Part shown: positions 12,401 to 24,029 of the stretch, piece by piece | Position numbering within the stretch: the first letter of the stretch is position 1 | Layout: every line of letters starts with the position of its first letter | NCBI RefSeq assembly: GCF_937616625.2 | Contig: NC_065571.1 | Coordinates: 49,337,651-49,401,650, forward strand | Direction: 5' to 3' | DNA length: 64,000 nt | Origin: Mercurialis annua | Lineage: Eukaryota > Streptophyta > Magnoliopsida > Malpighiales > Euphorbiaceae | Made by a program: the position numbers and the translations under genes | The notes under the pieces: model-generated | The model's input: only the letters and a program-made list of their open reading frames with translations | Told to the model about the DNA's origin: nothing | Databases searched by the model: none

Positions 12401-15400
12401 GCTTTTTGTCCAAGATCAATTACGAAATCAGCTTGCATTGATGTATTTGGTCCTATGATTGCTTGCACTTGCACATTTTTTATCAGGTCCAGAGCTGTGA
12501 TTTCATAACAGGAACAGCTACATGAGCAAACTGTACAATTCTCCTTTATTTTGTTTGGCAAAGGTTATATAAAAACATTGTACTTTTTGGTTTGGTACAC
12601 ATAATTAAACTCCTGTATACATTTTTTGGGTACAAATAAACTTAAACATGAACAAAATCTTAACTCTCTTATAGTTTAAGATAAAAGGTATAAAAAAACT
12701 TTCGTACTTTTTGAAAAGAAAAAATAATACCCTTTGAAAATAGACATATTATTGATTATAAGCAGCGCTTTTGTGCCCGTTGTGACGATGTTGAAACAGG
12801 AAATCACATTGTTATTTTCTGTCATTTTACTTGGAGTTTTTGGTCAGATTTTCTTAGCAAGATTGAGATTTTAGCATGGACCATTCCGGGTGATATTTCT
12901 AACTTTTAGTCAATGGATGGATTTGACTAATCCGAGCTACAAAAATCTTTGGGCAATGATTTAGTTTTTCTGCATTTGGGAATTTTGGAAAGCAAGAAAC
13001 AAATTGATGTTTCCAATGAGGCTATTAGCAACAAGGATTTGATTTTTTTTTTTTGTATTAATAAGGGTGTGATTCATCATAGATATCACAATTCTCATTT
13101 TATTTATGGCGGTAACGATGTATTCCGATACTTAGACTTCTTTTTTGAGGTTTTAGCTTTCGATTTTTTTTCCTTCACATCTTATGGTATAGCTAATATA
13201 ATCACCATTTATCAAAAAAAAAAAATAGACATATTAATAAGCTATAGTGTTTTACATGACTGTCGGATGTATGTTCATGTTACTGCAATATTGATTTTAT
13301 TTTTTGATGGAAAGATAATAATTAATAGAATGTAATTTATTATTACAAAATTAACTTTTTAGTATTTTCAAATGCAAATTAAAATAGGATTAATTGCATA
13401 TAAAATCACCACTTTTACACGATATTGTAAAAATAACACGACCTTTAAAACGTGGCAATTCAGGACACCACCGTTCATTTCTTTTCAAAAACAACATGAA
13501 CGCATTTTTAGTGGTGGTTTTGCTGACGTGGCATGACACGTGGCACTCCCATCGGGTGTCAAATTCAGCAAAATTTTATCTAAAAACATGCTCATGTTGT
13601 TTTTGAAAAAAAATGAAAGGCGGTGCCCTGAATTGACACGTTTTAAAGGTCGTGTTATTTTTGCAATTTCGTATAACAGTGGTGCTTTTATATGTAATTA
13701 ACCATTAAAATAAAGGTATCACATAGGAAAAGCGAAGAGAATTTAGGTAGGTTTTAGTGAAAATGTTCCCATTCTTGTTATTGACTGTTTCAAAGTCAAA
13801 ATATTCTCATTTAAAGATCAATATTATTTTGGTCAAATGTTGACTTTTTGCTAAAAACAAACCGACTCTCTCACATACCTACATCATACCTTTTCCAAAT
13901 CGGGAAAAAGTACAAAACCAACCCTAATATTACTACCAGTGTGCAAAAATGAGCCTGATGATTTTTGAAGTGCAAAAATAGCCTTAATATTCCCATTGTG
14001 GTGCAAAAATGACCATAACGTCCTGAAATCTATAGACCCCTCTATTAGACAAAATTATATCATATGTTAAACTTAAGGTTATTTTTGTGCTTCCAATATC
14101 AGGGTCATTTTTTAGCCATATCGGCAACATTAGGAGCATATATCTTTTCGATATTAACAAATATTATTTCTCAAAATTTTCATTGTAAAATTGTTCTGTA
14201 AATTATCCTTGCAATTAAATTATTTCCTTTAAATTTTTTGATTTTATTATTTTTATCTCAATTAGTATCCATGAGATTCTCATGCCATGTCAAATAGATT
14301 AGCCGAATTAACCTTTTCTTTTATACTCCACTGCCTCATATTCTTCTTTATTTCACCCAAGGATTTCTGATGTGGTAAAAGAGACTATTTACTTATTTCT
14401 TTGAAGAATAATTACAAAAAAACAAACAAACTCTCCAATTTAATTTTGATAGCAAAGTGAAAAATCTTAATCTATTTACATATTTTAGGAAATGACAAAA
14501 ATGATAAACTTAGTAAAGATGAATGGTTTTATAATTTATAAAAAATAGAAAAATTCTCCAACTAATCTGTCGAACATATATAGCAGGAATAATAATAACA
14601 ATATGGATATTAGTTGAAGTAAAAACAACAAAGATGAAGAATTAGAAAAAAAAAATATTTGATTTTATAGGATAATTTTATAATAGAAGTTCAAAAAAAT
14701 TATTTTTCAATACACATCAACATAAAGATATAAAAATGATTCTAGTGTTGCGCATAAAAAAACTTGGCCAAATATTGTAAAAAGGCCAAACCTTTTACAA
14801 AAGTTTCACAAAAGTTCCGACCTTTTAATTTTGTCGATTTTGGCCAAAAACTGATTATTTGTTTCACAAAAGTCCTGACCTTTTAATTTTGTCGATTTTG
14901 GCCAAAAATGGATTATTTGGTTTCACAAAAGTCCCGACCTTTCAATATTTGGCATGCCAAATAGGCGTCACATAAGCGCCACATAGGCAAATTGAAATCA
15001 ATCTGAGAGTTGGTCACAATTGAAACCAAATAATCAGTTTTTGGCCAAAATCGACAAAATTGAAAGATCGGGACTTTTGTGAAACTTTTATAAAAGGTTT
15101 GGCCTTTTTAAAACATTTGGCCAAAAAACTTTAATGACTTCGAAGGTAAAAAGATGATCTTAAATTTAACGGCGTGATATTTGTTTTTTGCCAGAAAACG
15201 GCGCGATATAATCATGTCTAATTGAGAACTCTAAGTTTCAGTTTTTCAGAACATTAAGGTCATTTTTGCTCCTCAATGACAATATTAGGAAATATTTGCA
15301 CCTCGAAAATCATTAGGATCATTTTTGTTCTTCATCATTTTTGTTCTTCAGTGACAACATTAGGATCATTTTTATATCTTTTCCCTTCTAAATAATTAAG

Positions 15401-15930
15401 ACGTGAGTTCCAAATCCTATCATCAAACTAGTTATAACAAAATAGTGATTACACAAACTAATTATAGAAGAAGTAATTAATTTTCCACAACTAAAGTCAT
15501 CTAGACTCTAGTTCAGCCAAATGAGATCGCCTTGGTTTAGCACAAATTTTAAGACAATCAAAGTTTTTATCATCAATTTAATTTCCTCATCCACAATTTA
15601 ACCATATATATATATAATAAACTGCTCATGAATTGAAGAGATAGAGAGAGAAAGAAGGTGACCTGCAGAAGCAGCGCCGACGACATCTTGCATGGAGTCT
15701 CTAACGTTAAGAACCAACCTTGTTTTGTAATAAGAATGGGAACCATAAAAATCCGACAGGGCCATCTCTATGCAGCTCAATCCTTTCCTCTCGGCCTCCA
15801 GGTCGACCACAACTCCGACATTTACGAGCACTGTCGTGTTCTGATTCTGAGCCTTCGTCATTTCTATGAACACACCAATAAGTAAAAGCAAAGTGAAAGA
15901 GATGACATATTTTGAATTATATTTTTTCAT
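9489..15930 (-). CDS. GLR: Glutamate receptor-like channel, copy A (intact)
   Basis: Exons in transcript order are 15930-15663, 12494-11161, 11008-10696, 10511-10105 and 10031-9489. All junctions keep frame and give 954 aa. A signal peptide (about 1-27) is followed by the amino-terminal ligand-receptor domain (about 30-420), the S1 half of the ligand-binding domain starting near GKKLRIGVP, M1 (about 587-607), the pore loop (about 622-640), M3 (about 646-672) running into SYTASLTSLLTVQ (664-676), the S2 half, and M4 (about 830-853) before a cytosolic tail. This is the complete plan of a plant amino-acid-gated cation channel. Sequence around M3 suggests clade II (GLR2-like), but that is an impression. 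Intron 1 is 3.2 kb and full of transposons. It is a close paralogue of copy C. Confidence 0.9.
12752..13221 (+). mobile_element. 5'-truncated LINE inside GLR-A intron 1
   Basis: The plus strand encodes the zinc-binding end of a LINE ORF2: a Cys-X2-Cys ... ETGNH ... Cys pattern at about 12770-12830 followed by a tryptophan-rich segment ending in WKARNK. The fragment ends in a poly(A) run and is flanked by the 15-bp target duplication AAAATAGACATATTA (12737-12751 and 13222-13236). In-frame stops show it is dead. Confidence 0.8.
13387..13703. mobile_element. Mutator-like foldback MITE
   Basis: A 317-bp element with long inverted arms (GGATTAATTGCATATAAAA ... TTTTATATGTAATTAACC), flanked by the 9-bp direct repeat ATTAAAATA (13378-13386 and 13704-13712). 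Non-coding. It lies in GLR-A intron 1. Confidence 0.75.
13902..15385. mobile_element. Large inverted-repeat element, host of a nested MITE
   Basis: The ends (GGGAAAAAGTACAAAA ... TTTTATATCTTTTCCC) are inverted, and the arms repeat the phrase 'caaaaatgagcc/gatcatttttg'. The flanks TTCCAAATC and TTCTAAATA look like an eroded 9-bp duplication. GLR copies B and C have an uninterrupted 'attctaaaata' at the matching place, which marks the empty site. Confidence 0.65.
14766..15122. mobile_element. Nested foldback MITE with 9-bp target duplication
   Basis: A 357-bp palindromic element (GGCCAAATATTGTAAAAAGGCC ... GGCCTTTTTAAAACATTTGGCC) flanked by AAAAAACTT on both sides (14757-14765, 15123-15131). 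It sits inside the larger element at 13902-15385, so it is the younger insertion. Confidence 0.75.
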
Positions 15931-15984
15931 CTTCTGTTTTTGCTTATTGGGGTACTATTTCTGTATACACAAAATTATTGATTT

Positions 15985-16025
15985 GTTTATAACATCTCTG
16001 GATTTTATAATTATATAGAGACAAA
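15985..16025 (-). promoter_or_regulatory. Probable TATA region of GLR copy A
   Basis: On the minus strand, CTCTATATAATTATAAAA lies about 80 bp upstream of the ATG at 15930. Copy C has CTCTATATATACAAAA at the equivalent place, so the element is conserved between the two intact copies. Confidence 0.4.
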
Positions 16026-18451
16026 AAGAGAGACGTGAAGAGTTTACTTTTATGCTGGGACGACGAAGAACATAAATTAATAATTGTTATTACATATTTA
16101 AATCTGCTAAATTGCTTCCACTAATGAGTGACTAAGATTGCAGACATTTGAGATGCACTGCAGTCATTTTAATTTTCCTGCTTACTTGGAATGGGCACCA
16201 TTTGTTTTTATCTATTTAACTTTTTTTGATTTTTTTATCGGACAAAAAAGGAGTGTGCAGTATACTCACCGTAATACGGTCCCAAACTGACTTTAATTGT
16301 CTATTTAATGCGACACATTAGCATAATGTTCTGCGTCATTGGACTTTGAGAGACGAAATAAATAAAAATATAAAACTACAAAAGATGTAAGAAGATATAG
16401 TAAATAATTTTTTTTAAAAGTAGGGGATTTTTCATTATTACTATGTGAAATTAAAAATTACTTAACAGAAATTGAGCGACATATTCACAATTTTTGTCTA
16501 TAAAAAGACTTAATAAATGCAAAACGGAAAGTATAAAAATCTATTGAATACAAAAACTAACTTAAAAAATGAATCAAAATAAATAAAAATATAAACATGC
16601 ATCATGCATGAATCGTTTGATAGGTTAAGCTTTCATTACATTCTTTTAATTCCAAATTGATAAAATATTTGAGAAGAAATATATATTAAAAAATTAGCTT
16701 ATAATTTCGAATTAAAAATATAAATTGCCGTCAAAGTATGATCCATATTCAGATAATAATTGTCTAACAGTTTGAGATAAAAAAAATATTTATAATAAGT
16801 ACGTCGAGAGAGTTACTATATTCAGATAATAATTGTTTAATATATTATTGATTTACTTTACTTTGACCAAATCAAAGTATGATCCATAAATATGATGATT
16901 AGGCATTTTGTCTAAAGTCCAATAAGCAGATTAACTACGGGTGAAGATATTATGCTATTCCAGATCAGAATTTTTATTTATTTTATTGTATAACCTATTG
17001 GTTTACTTTACCTTGACTAATTCAAAGTTTGTTCGATGTCAGAAAATTAAAGTTTGATTAGAGAAATTATGACCTGATGAATTGCAAATTTTGACGATTA
17101 GGCATTTTCTGGTGATTTTGTTATCTCCAATTTGAAGTCTTGTGAATTAAGACGGATAATTGACATTGATGGTATCGAAACTACAACTTATTTATTTGTG
17201 TGATCAAATTTTAATTTGTTTCTAATTATTAAATTTTAATTTGTTTTAACAGAAGTTTTTTTTTAAATAAACAATTTGGCAATCGGAGAGCTTTTTGGTC
17301 AAATTATACACAAATGTCAAGTTTTATAGAAAAGAATAAAAAAATATAACTTTATTTTTTTTATTGAAAAACCTCTCATATAAATAAAATTAATATTTAA
17401 TAACCAAATAGAATAGATAATAGTAGAATTTAATAATTGACGTAGCAGAAGTCACAACTAAGAACCAGATAATTTAAATGTCGTTGATACGTAATATACT
17501 AGCAAGTAAACTTCTAAAACTTATTGATTCAATATCAAGAATTTTAATGAGGCATCAAAATTTCGTTGATCCAATTAAGTACCGAAATTTCAAAAAATGA
17601 TTAAATCTGTCTTTAACTATATAAATTGCCGTCAAACAACTCATAACGCTGTCTAAATACTAAAATAAAAAAAACCCTAAAGGAAATAAAATAACAAAAA
17701 TTTTAAATCTACCATAATCACAAAATTGCCATTTTAAAGGCTCAAACGATGGAATTTTGTCCAAAAAACGATGTAGACCATAAATAAAGCTGAAGAGTAT
17801 TGATTGTTAGCTAATTTAACTTGTTTCTTATAAATTTAGGCTCAGAAATTGCCCAAATCGCACCTCCAATTTTGATAAAATTACAAAATGTTATTATGCC
17901 GCCTTGTACTCCTTTTTCTCCATGAAGTCGAATTCCGTCTTCACAACTGCATCAATAACCATTTTAAACGAATCAAAATTTAATCATCAAAATATAAAAT
18001 AGTAATAGTTTGAATACTTCCACGGTCAATTACCCGAATTAAGATATTATGCTATCTTTCTTGCCAATTCAGATGACTCATAAAGCTTTCATTCTTGACT
18101 TGCTTGATTACTACTAACTTCATAAAGAGGCTGAAGAAACCACGACCAAATAAATAGTTTACTATTTTGATTTAAATATAAAATATATTATAAATTTTAA
18201 CATGTTTTATGATTTTACTATAAATTTTTAATTTTTAGCAATTTAAAATATGAAATCTCATTTTTTAAATCAAAATGATGAGCTTTGATAATATCGATTA
18301 TGAACGTAGTAATCTATATATTTTGTCGTCCACATTAATATTTTTGTATTGAAATATTTAGTTTTTTTATCATTTAAGATAAATTTCATCTCGAATGAGA
18401 AAATATGTCACAAAAATTTATAAAAATCGAAAAAGCTTATGATAATAAAAC
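16026..18451. other. Upstream flank of GLR copy A
   Basis: AT-rich non-coding DNA. Parts match the flanks of copies C and D, for example 16970-17060 with 47550-47640 and 33140-33200 (the 'ttgtataacctattggtttac' stretch). It is therefore part of the duplicated block and not independent sequence. I see no open frame. Confidence 0.5.
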
Positions 18452-18766
18452 GGCTTAATAGCATAAAAAAATCACAAATTTTAGTGTGTTTAAACTTTTA
18501 ATTTTGGCAAATTAATACATTAACTTTTTTTTTTTTGTAATTTTAGCACCGAGCAATTTTCTGTCAGAAAAATGTTGATGTGGACGTCGGAACAGTGATT
18601 ATTCCGTCGTACACATCAACATTTTTCTCTATTTTTCTGAAAGAAAATTGACCGGTGCTAAAATTGCAAAAAATCAAAAGTTTGTGTATTAATTTGCCAA
18701 AATTAAAAGTTCATATTAAATTTGCAAAACATGCTAACATCGTGGTTTTTTATAAGCCATTAAGCC
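18452..18766. mobile_element. Mutator-like foldback MITE
   Basis: A 315-bp element whose arms pair over most of their length (GGCTTAATAGCATAAAAAA ... TTTTTATAAGCCATTAAGCC). The flanks TAATAAAAC and TAATAAAAT form a 9-bp duplication with one mismatch. Confidence 0.7.
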
Positions 18767-18779
18767 TAATAAAATTCCT

Positions 18780-19080
18780 GAATCATCTTAGATTTACGTT
18801 TAGGCTTTTATTAGATTCCTTAAACGACTAGCAGACATCTAGGTTTTATACTTTGACTTTAATTCTAAGATGACTCAAACAACAAATGACTTGGAATTCA
18901 TTTTCTTAGCTTGAATTCAACCGATTAAGAAGCAGAAGACGATTCTAATTAATGGTCATATAGTCATCAGAATCATAGTATTCTAATTGACACATTAGAA
19001 CAGAGTAAATTTCTAGAAAATTAAGTCCTCCACAAATTTCAAAGTTACACATATAAGGACAACACTAGTTAATAAATAAA
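18780..19080. repeat. Duplicated GLR flank segment
   Basis: Matches 30960-31270 and 50510-50815 (the stretch 'gactcaa-gaacaa-tgacttggaattcattt' and the following 'gcttgaattcaac'). It marks the distal end of the GLR duplication unit. Confidence 0.65.
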
Positions 19081-19139
19081 AGAATATATAGATATGACGG
19101 TAAGTTTAACATCTTTGATTTTGAGAGCCTCAACTACTA

Positions 19140-19477
19140 GGCTGAATACATAGTTTGACCCCTGAACTTGTACTTTTTTACCCATTTAACTTCCAAACTT
19201 AACATCTCACCTATCGAACCCCTGAACTTGTTAAATAACCCGATTTGACCCCCGAACTTGATAAATACGTAAACATTTAACCCCTCCGTACACAATTTCT
19301 TCTAGAACGTTTCAAGTGACAGGTGGACACGAAGGGTTCAATACTTATATATTTATCAAGTTCAGGGGTTAAATCGGATTATTTAACAACTTCAGAGGTT
19401 CGATAGGTGAGACGTTAAATTTAGGGGTTAGATGGGTAAAAGGGTACAAATTCAGAGGTCAAACTATGTATTAAGCC
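19140..19477. mobile_element. Mutator-like foldback MITE with 10-bp target duplication
   Basis: Ends GGCTGAATACATAGTTTGACC ... GGTCAAACTATGTATTAAGCC, flanked by TCAACTACTA at 19130-19139 and 19478-19487. The 338-bp interior is built of inverted 'cccctgaacttg' phrases. It lies just 3' of pseudogene copy B. Confidence 0.8.
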
Positions 19478-19517
19478 TCAACTACTACTACATGAACTAT
19501 ACAACCATTATGGATGA

Positions 19518-22467
19518 CTACAATTCCACAAGCTCATTAATATTTATCACTACTTGTTGAGGAGTTGGATTTGGATCTCCGTAATCCATAGAAGGCGTCC
19601 CGTGTTCTTCAGGAAAATTGGTTTGGACGGAATAGATTGAAGGACTTGGCATTGCCAAATGTATCTCATGCACTTCTTTACCCTTTCTGAAAGTGTGTGA
19701 TTTCAAGTCCTTGTGGTCAAATATCCTGACCAACTTAACAATTCTGCTACAAACTGATGAAGAATCTAATAAATTTGGATTAGGTAGTAAAATTTGTCTT
19801 TGTTGGTAAAAGAAGACAAGTGCGAAAACAATAAGAGCTAAAACTGAAGCTACTCCAACAATTAAAAATAGACCCCAGAAACTTCTGAGACTAAGGCTAC
19901 TGGAAGAAATAATAGTGCTTGGATCTGGACATGGGACTTGTTCTCCAAACCATGCTCTTTTAATTCTCTTCATTTTATCTCCTTCCCTTAAATTCAGGAT
20001 CGCTCTCGATATGTTAGGTACTAATGGAGATCCTCAAGGAAAAACCTGAAACTTCGTGTCAGAATGCAAAATTTATCTGAACATTAGTAATAAAAAAAAA
20101 GACGAGGAGCTTACAAATCCAAAGCCACCTGTCTGAAACGTCGGTTCAACCATAGTATATTTGGAGCAATACTTTGCAAGAAACAGCTTAATGCATGGAA
20201 TTTCATAGAAAGCAGCAGCAATGCCGCCATTTTTTCTTCCCTTCGAGAAAAGTTCGTTGCATTGTTCAGTAGATTTGTACATTTTGAGATTTGATTCGTC
20301 AAAGCCCAAGCTTGTCAAGATACCTAGAACAAAAGAGCCCTTCGGATAGCCTACGTTATCTCCATTTTTAATGAGCTGATGAACATCAGTTACAGTTGGT
20401 ATGAGCTGCTGGACGGTGAGGAGACTCGTTAAACTAGCTGTATAGCTTTGAGTGAGAATCAATACTACAAAGCACCATATGATTACTACTACTCTGGCCA
20501 AGTTTCTCATCACTTTCTCCCCTGAAATTGTAAGTATTAGTTCTTGAATTTGTATCTACGTTGCTCGAAAAAACTTAACGAGTCCTAAATTCGTTATTTT
20601 CAACACTATCTTAAGAACTTATTTTCGTAAAAAGATATATTATTTCGGAGCTTTTTGAGCATGTACTACATAGTATTATACCATCGAGGCGTTGATGAGT
20701 ACTTACGTTGGGCAAAAGCCATGGTGGAGAAAGAGAACCAGAAGGCTGTGCCAACTTGATGAGAAGGAGGACCTCTAAAATCTTCATTGACTCTATGTTC
20801 AAGAACCCACACAGTAAATGCAATGAAAATAAAGAAACAAAAGCTTGTCAACCAAAGATCCCATGTCAAAGGCTTCAAGAAAACCCATGCATTTTTACTC
20901 TTGTTGTCTTTAATTGGAACTAACATTGATACTCCTGACTCAGTATAAGGCAGTGTGAAGTCCACATAAAGGATCTATTGGCAATTATAGCTATATCTCC
21001 CACCACAGCATCAAAATTCTGTTATTCAAGGAACGGATAAAATTAGTTTAGACAGTTTACAAATACATATACCGAGAAATTTAGTTCATTTAGCTGGTTA
21101 ACTATAATATTGAGGAGAGATTAAAAGATTTACCCTAGTGTACACTTGATTGACTAGATCATTATAAGTTCCTGCAGCGGTACCATCAGGCATAGCAAAT
21201 GGGATGTATTCATGAGTTAGAGAGTAAGGCAATGCTTCTACTACAGCATCAAAAACATCTATGCAGTAACCTGTTATATTTGTAGTATTAGTCAGGCCAT
21301 CTCTCCTCACCTTTACAAATTCAGTATAGCCATCCTTCACTGGCACTCCGATTCGTAGTTTCTTGCCATTTGTCGGAATCTCCCATCCCTTAGGAACAGA
21401 AGATGAATCCCCTGGCCAAATAACAGGTCCAAGATTGGACTTAGAAGTGCCTGTTTTTGCTACTGATGAGTTCAGTTTCTTGACAAGTCCATTTTTGTGT
21501 GTCCAAAATCCGAGTCCTCTAGTTCTATCGACGATGACATTGATTATTTCGAAAGATGGTGGTGGTAGCTGCCCTTTAACGAAACGGAAATCTCCGATGA
21601 GGCCTTTGAAGCGAGTGGTTGATAATGCTTGAACAAGGGCATGACCATTTAGAGACACCCCAAGTGATGCGAGGTCAGTTGATTAAGAAGAAGTATTCGC
21701 CTTTCCAAAGGCGAAATTTGCAGCTCCAGTTTTCTCAATTGCCATGGCTAATGCAGTAGCAGCATCATAAGCCCTTAGTTCAAATATGCTCAATTCAAAA
21801 TCAACATTTCCTGGATTTTCTTGCAGAAAATTTCTCTTTCAAGGAACACGAAAATTTTCGAGCTCTTTACACCTTGGAACGTAAGGTCGAACACCAATCA
21901 CATCTTGCATTGATTCAATGATAAAAGGATTTAAAGAACTCAAGTGGTCAGTCATTCCATCAGTAATGATCCAAACATAGCCTTCGCTCATCATTCCAAG
22001 CTCTTTTGCTTTGGTAAAGAGACGAGAGCCCAGAAATTGTGGCATATGAACAATGAAAACCCGAGTTTGCATAGTTATCAACTTCAAAAGCTCTTCAACT
22101 ATCTGATCATCAGTAGCAACGGGAGATAGAGTAAACCTGTAAGGGATATGAGTATCAATTCGTTGTAAAGAATCAGCTAAAAATGGCAAAATTCCTCGGC
22201 CGTACTGATTATCGATGTAAATGGGCACTGCCTGTCTCCATCCAAAAGCTTTAATGATGGCAGTAATGGCTTCGAGTTGAACTGAGTCATCTTGTGCAGC
22301 TCGGAAAAAATATGGGGTTTCGATGGAAGTAAGTGAAGGATTTATTGCAGAATATGAGATGATGGGTATCTGAGCTTTTTGTCCAAGATCAATTACGAAA
22401 TCAGCTTGCATTGATGTGTTCGGACCTATGATTGCTTGCACTTGCACATTTTTTATCAGCTCCAGAG
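19518..22467 (-). pseudogene. GLR copy B, inactivated
   Basis: Exons 2-5 of a GLR gene align with copies A and C (22467-21120, about 20998-20706, 20521-20115, 20048-19518), but exon 1 with the signal peptide is absent. Visible lesions are TGG to TGA at 21841-21839, a serine codon changed to TAA at 21685-21683, a one-base deletion in the A run near 20967-20970 (exon 3 frameshift before the YVDFTLPY motif), and TGA at 20036-20034, the fourth codon of exon 5. The C-terminus is also shortened. M1, M3 with SYTASLTSLLTVQ, and M4 are still readable. It cannot make a full receptor. Transcripts, if any, would start from unrelated DNA. Confidence 0.9.
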
Positions 22468-22499
22468 CTGTGATTTCATTACAGGAAGAACAACATGAG

Positions 22500-23055
22500 C
22501 GAACTGAAAACATGTTTAATGTTTATAGGAAGAACAACTTGCATTGTTTATTTGTGCTTGATTCTATGTTTATTTATTTAAACGATATGAACAATATTTG
22601 GCTCGTTTATGTTCACAAATAGCTCGATTACGGTTTCGTGAACTAGTTCGTATAAAAGCTTGATAAAGAGTTTAGGAACTGATACATATAAGAATTAAAT
22701 AAGAGTTCCAGAACTGGCTAATCTTATTTAAATCAAATATAAAACATTCTTAATACATTGCAATTTTATTGTTATAAACAAAATTGCATAGTTTTAACAA
22801 AAGAAAAAAGCAAAATTAAGTAGTTTCGGCTCGTGTTTGTGTTCGTTTAACTGTTAAACGGATAAATATGAGTTGAATACAAACCAAATAAGAACACTAT
22901 AAATTTTAAATAAATTGAATATAAACACTAATTCAAATTAAGTTCAGAAAAATATAATAACCGATACAAATTCCTCGTTCATATTACGAGCCGAATATGA
23001 ACATTTCAAAATTTCGGTTGGGTTATGTTATGTTCACAGCACTATTACATTGTCA
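22500..23055. mobile_element. hAT-like element shared by GLR-B and GLR-C intron 1
   Basis: A segment rich in 'gttcgt/aacatg' phrases that ends in ...GTTCACAGC near 23040 appears at the same intron position in copy C (about 44510-45105), where it ends GTTCACAGCCCTG. It is missing from copy A. The CAGGGCTGTGAACATG end resembles hAT termini. The left border is unclear. Confidence 0.4.
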
Positions 23056-23469
23056 GAGGCAAGAAATGAAAGTTTCCCTATATCTTGTTATTGACTGTTT
23101 CAAAGTCAATATATTCTTAGAGAGAACATTTAATATTATTTTGGTCAAATGATAAATCTGAATTATTTTTCTAAAGACATTTTTTGGGTCGGGAATGAGA
23201 TGAATCTATCAAAACAGAGCCAAAAAGAAACCAACTGACACACATAACTATATCATAATTATTCTAAAATAAACAAGACGTGAGTTCCTATCATCAAACT
23301 AATTTTTAAACATTGATTGAAAGAACTATTTATAAAAAGAATTGATAAAATAATAATAAAAAAAACAAGTTAATCAGTGTTTCATTATAAATATTATCCT
23401 GTAGAAAAAAACAAGTGAAGGTTTTAGAAAAAATGTTCTGCATCTTAAAATAGCAGAATTGAAGAGATA

Positions 23470-23540
23470 GAGACACTACAAGAACAATTTTAATCTTCAA
23501 TTTTTTTAGTATTGTTAAGGATCGATGGTATTGTTTTGTA
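23470..23540. other. Deletion junction that removed GLR-B exon 1
   Basis: The sequence 'gaattgaagagatagaga' matches DNA just before the exon-1 donor of copy A (15630-15650). It then switches to CACTACAAGAAC, a CACTA-transposon-like end, and about 60 bp later joins DNA equivalent to about 48770 of the copy C flank. Some 2.7 kb including exon 1 and its promoter is missing. Confidence 0.6.
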
Positions 23541-24029
23541 ACGTGAAATTATACAAAATGTGTCCGCTTTTTTATTTGTAGCTTATATTTTCGATAAACG
23601 GTAATTATAAGCTGCACAATTCAAAAATACAAAAAAATAAATTGTGTTATGCAATGTTTAAAAAAATAAAATTAGACTGTTACAAACATAAAACGTGAGA
23701 CTTAATATGCAAATAACTCTAATATTAATATTAGAATATAGCATTATATCATTATTTTGGCGTTTGCTTTAATATTTTTAATAGGAAATTTTCCATATTC
23801 TAGATTATATGTAAACAAGGTTTGGGGTTTAAATTATCAAAGTTGACAAATTTACGTTTAAAACTTTAAATTATAAAACACGCTAATTTTCATGATTTAT
23901 TTTACAGTTATCTACTTACCACTGTTATTTGTATGTTTAAGGTAAATTTGATCTCGAATGAGAAAATATGTCATAAGAGTTAACATGTTTATTGATAAAT
24001 CTCCCATAAACTCTCATCAAATCTTTTTT
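23540..24029. repeat. Duplicated GLR flank (partner 48770-49165)
   Basis: Clear similarity with 48770-49165, including 'tattagaatatagcattgtatcattattt' and 'tctcgaatgagaaaatatgtcata'. The match resumes after the MITE at 24958-25394. Confidence 0.75.

Noticed and set aside
12949..13335. 128-codon plus-strand frame in GLR-A intron 1
   Set aside because: It is an out-of-frame reading of a truncated LINE and its poly(A) tail.
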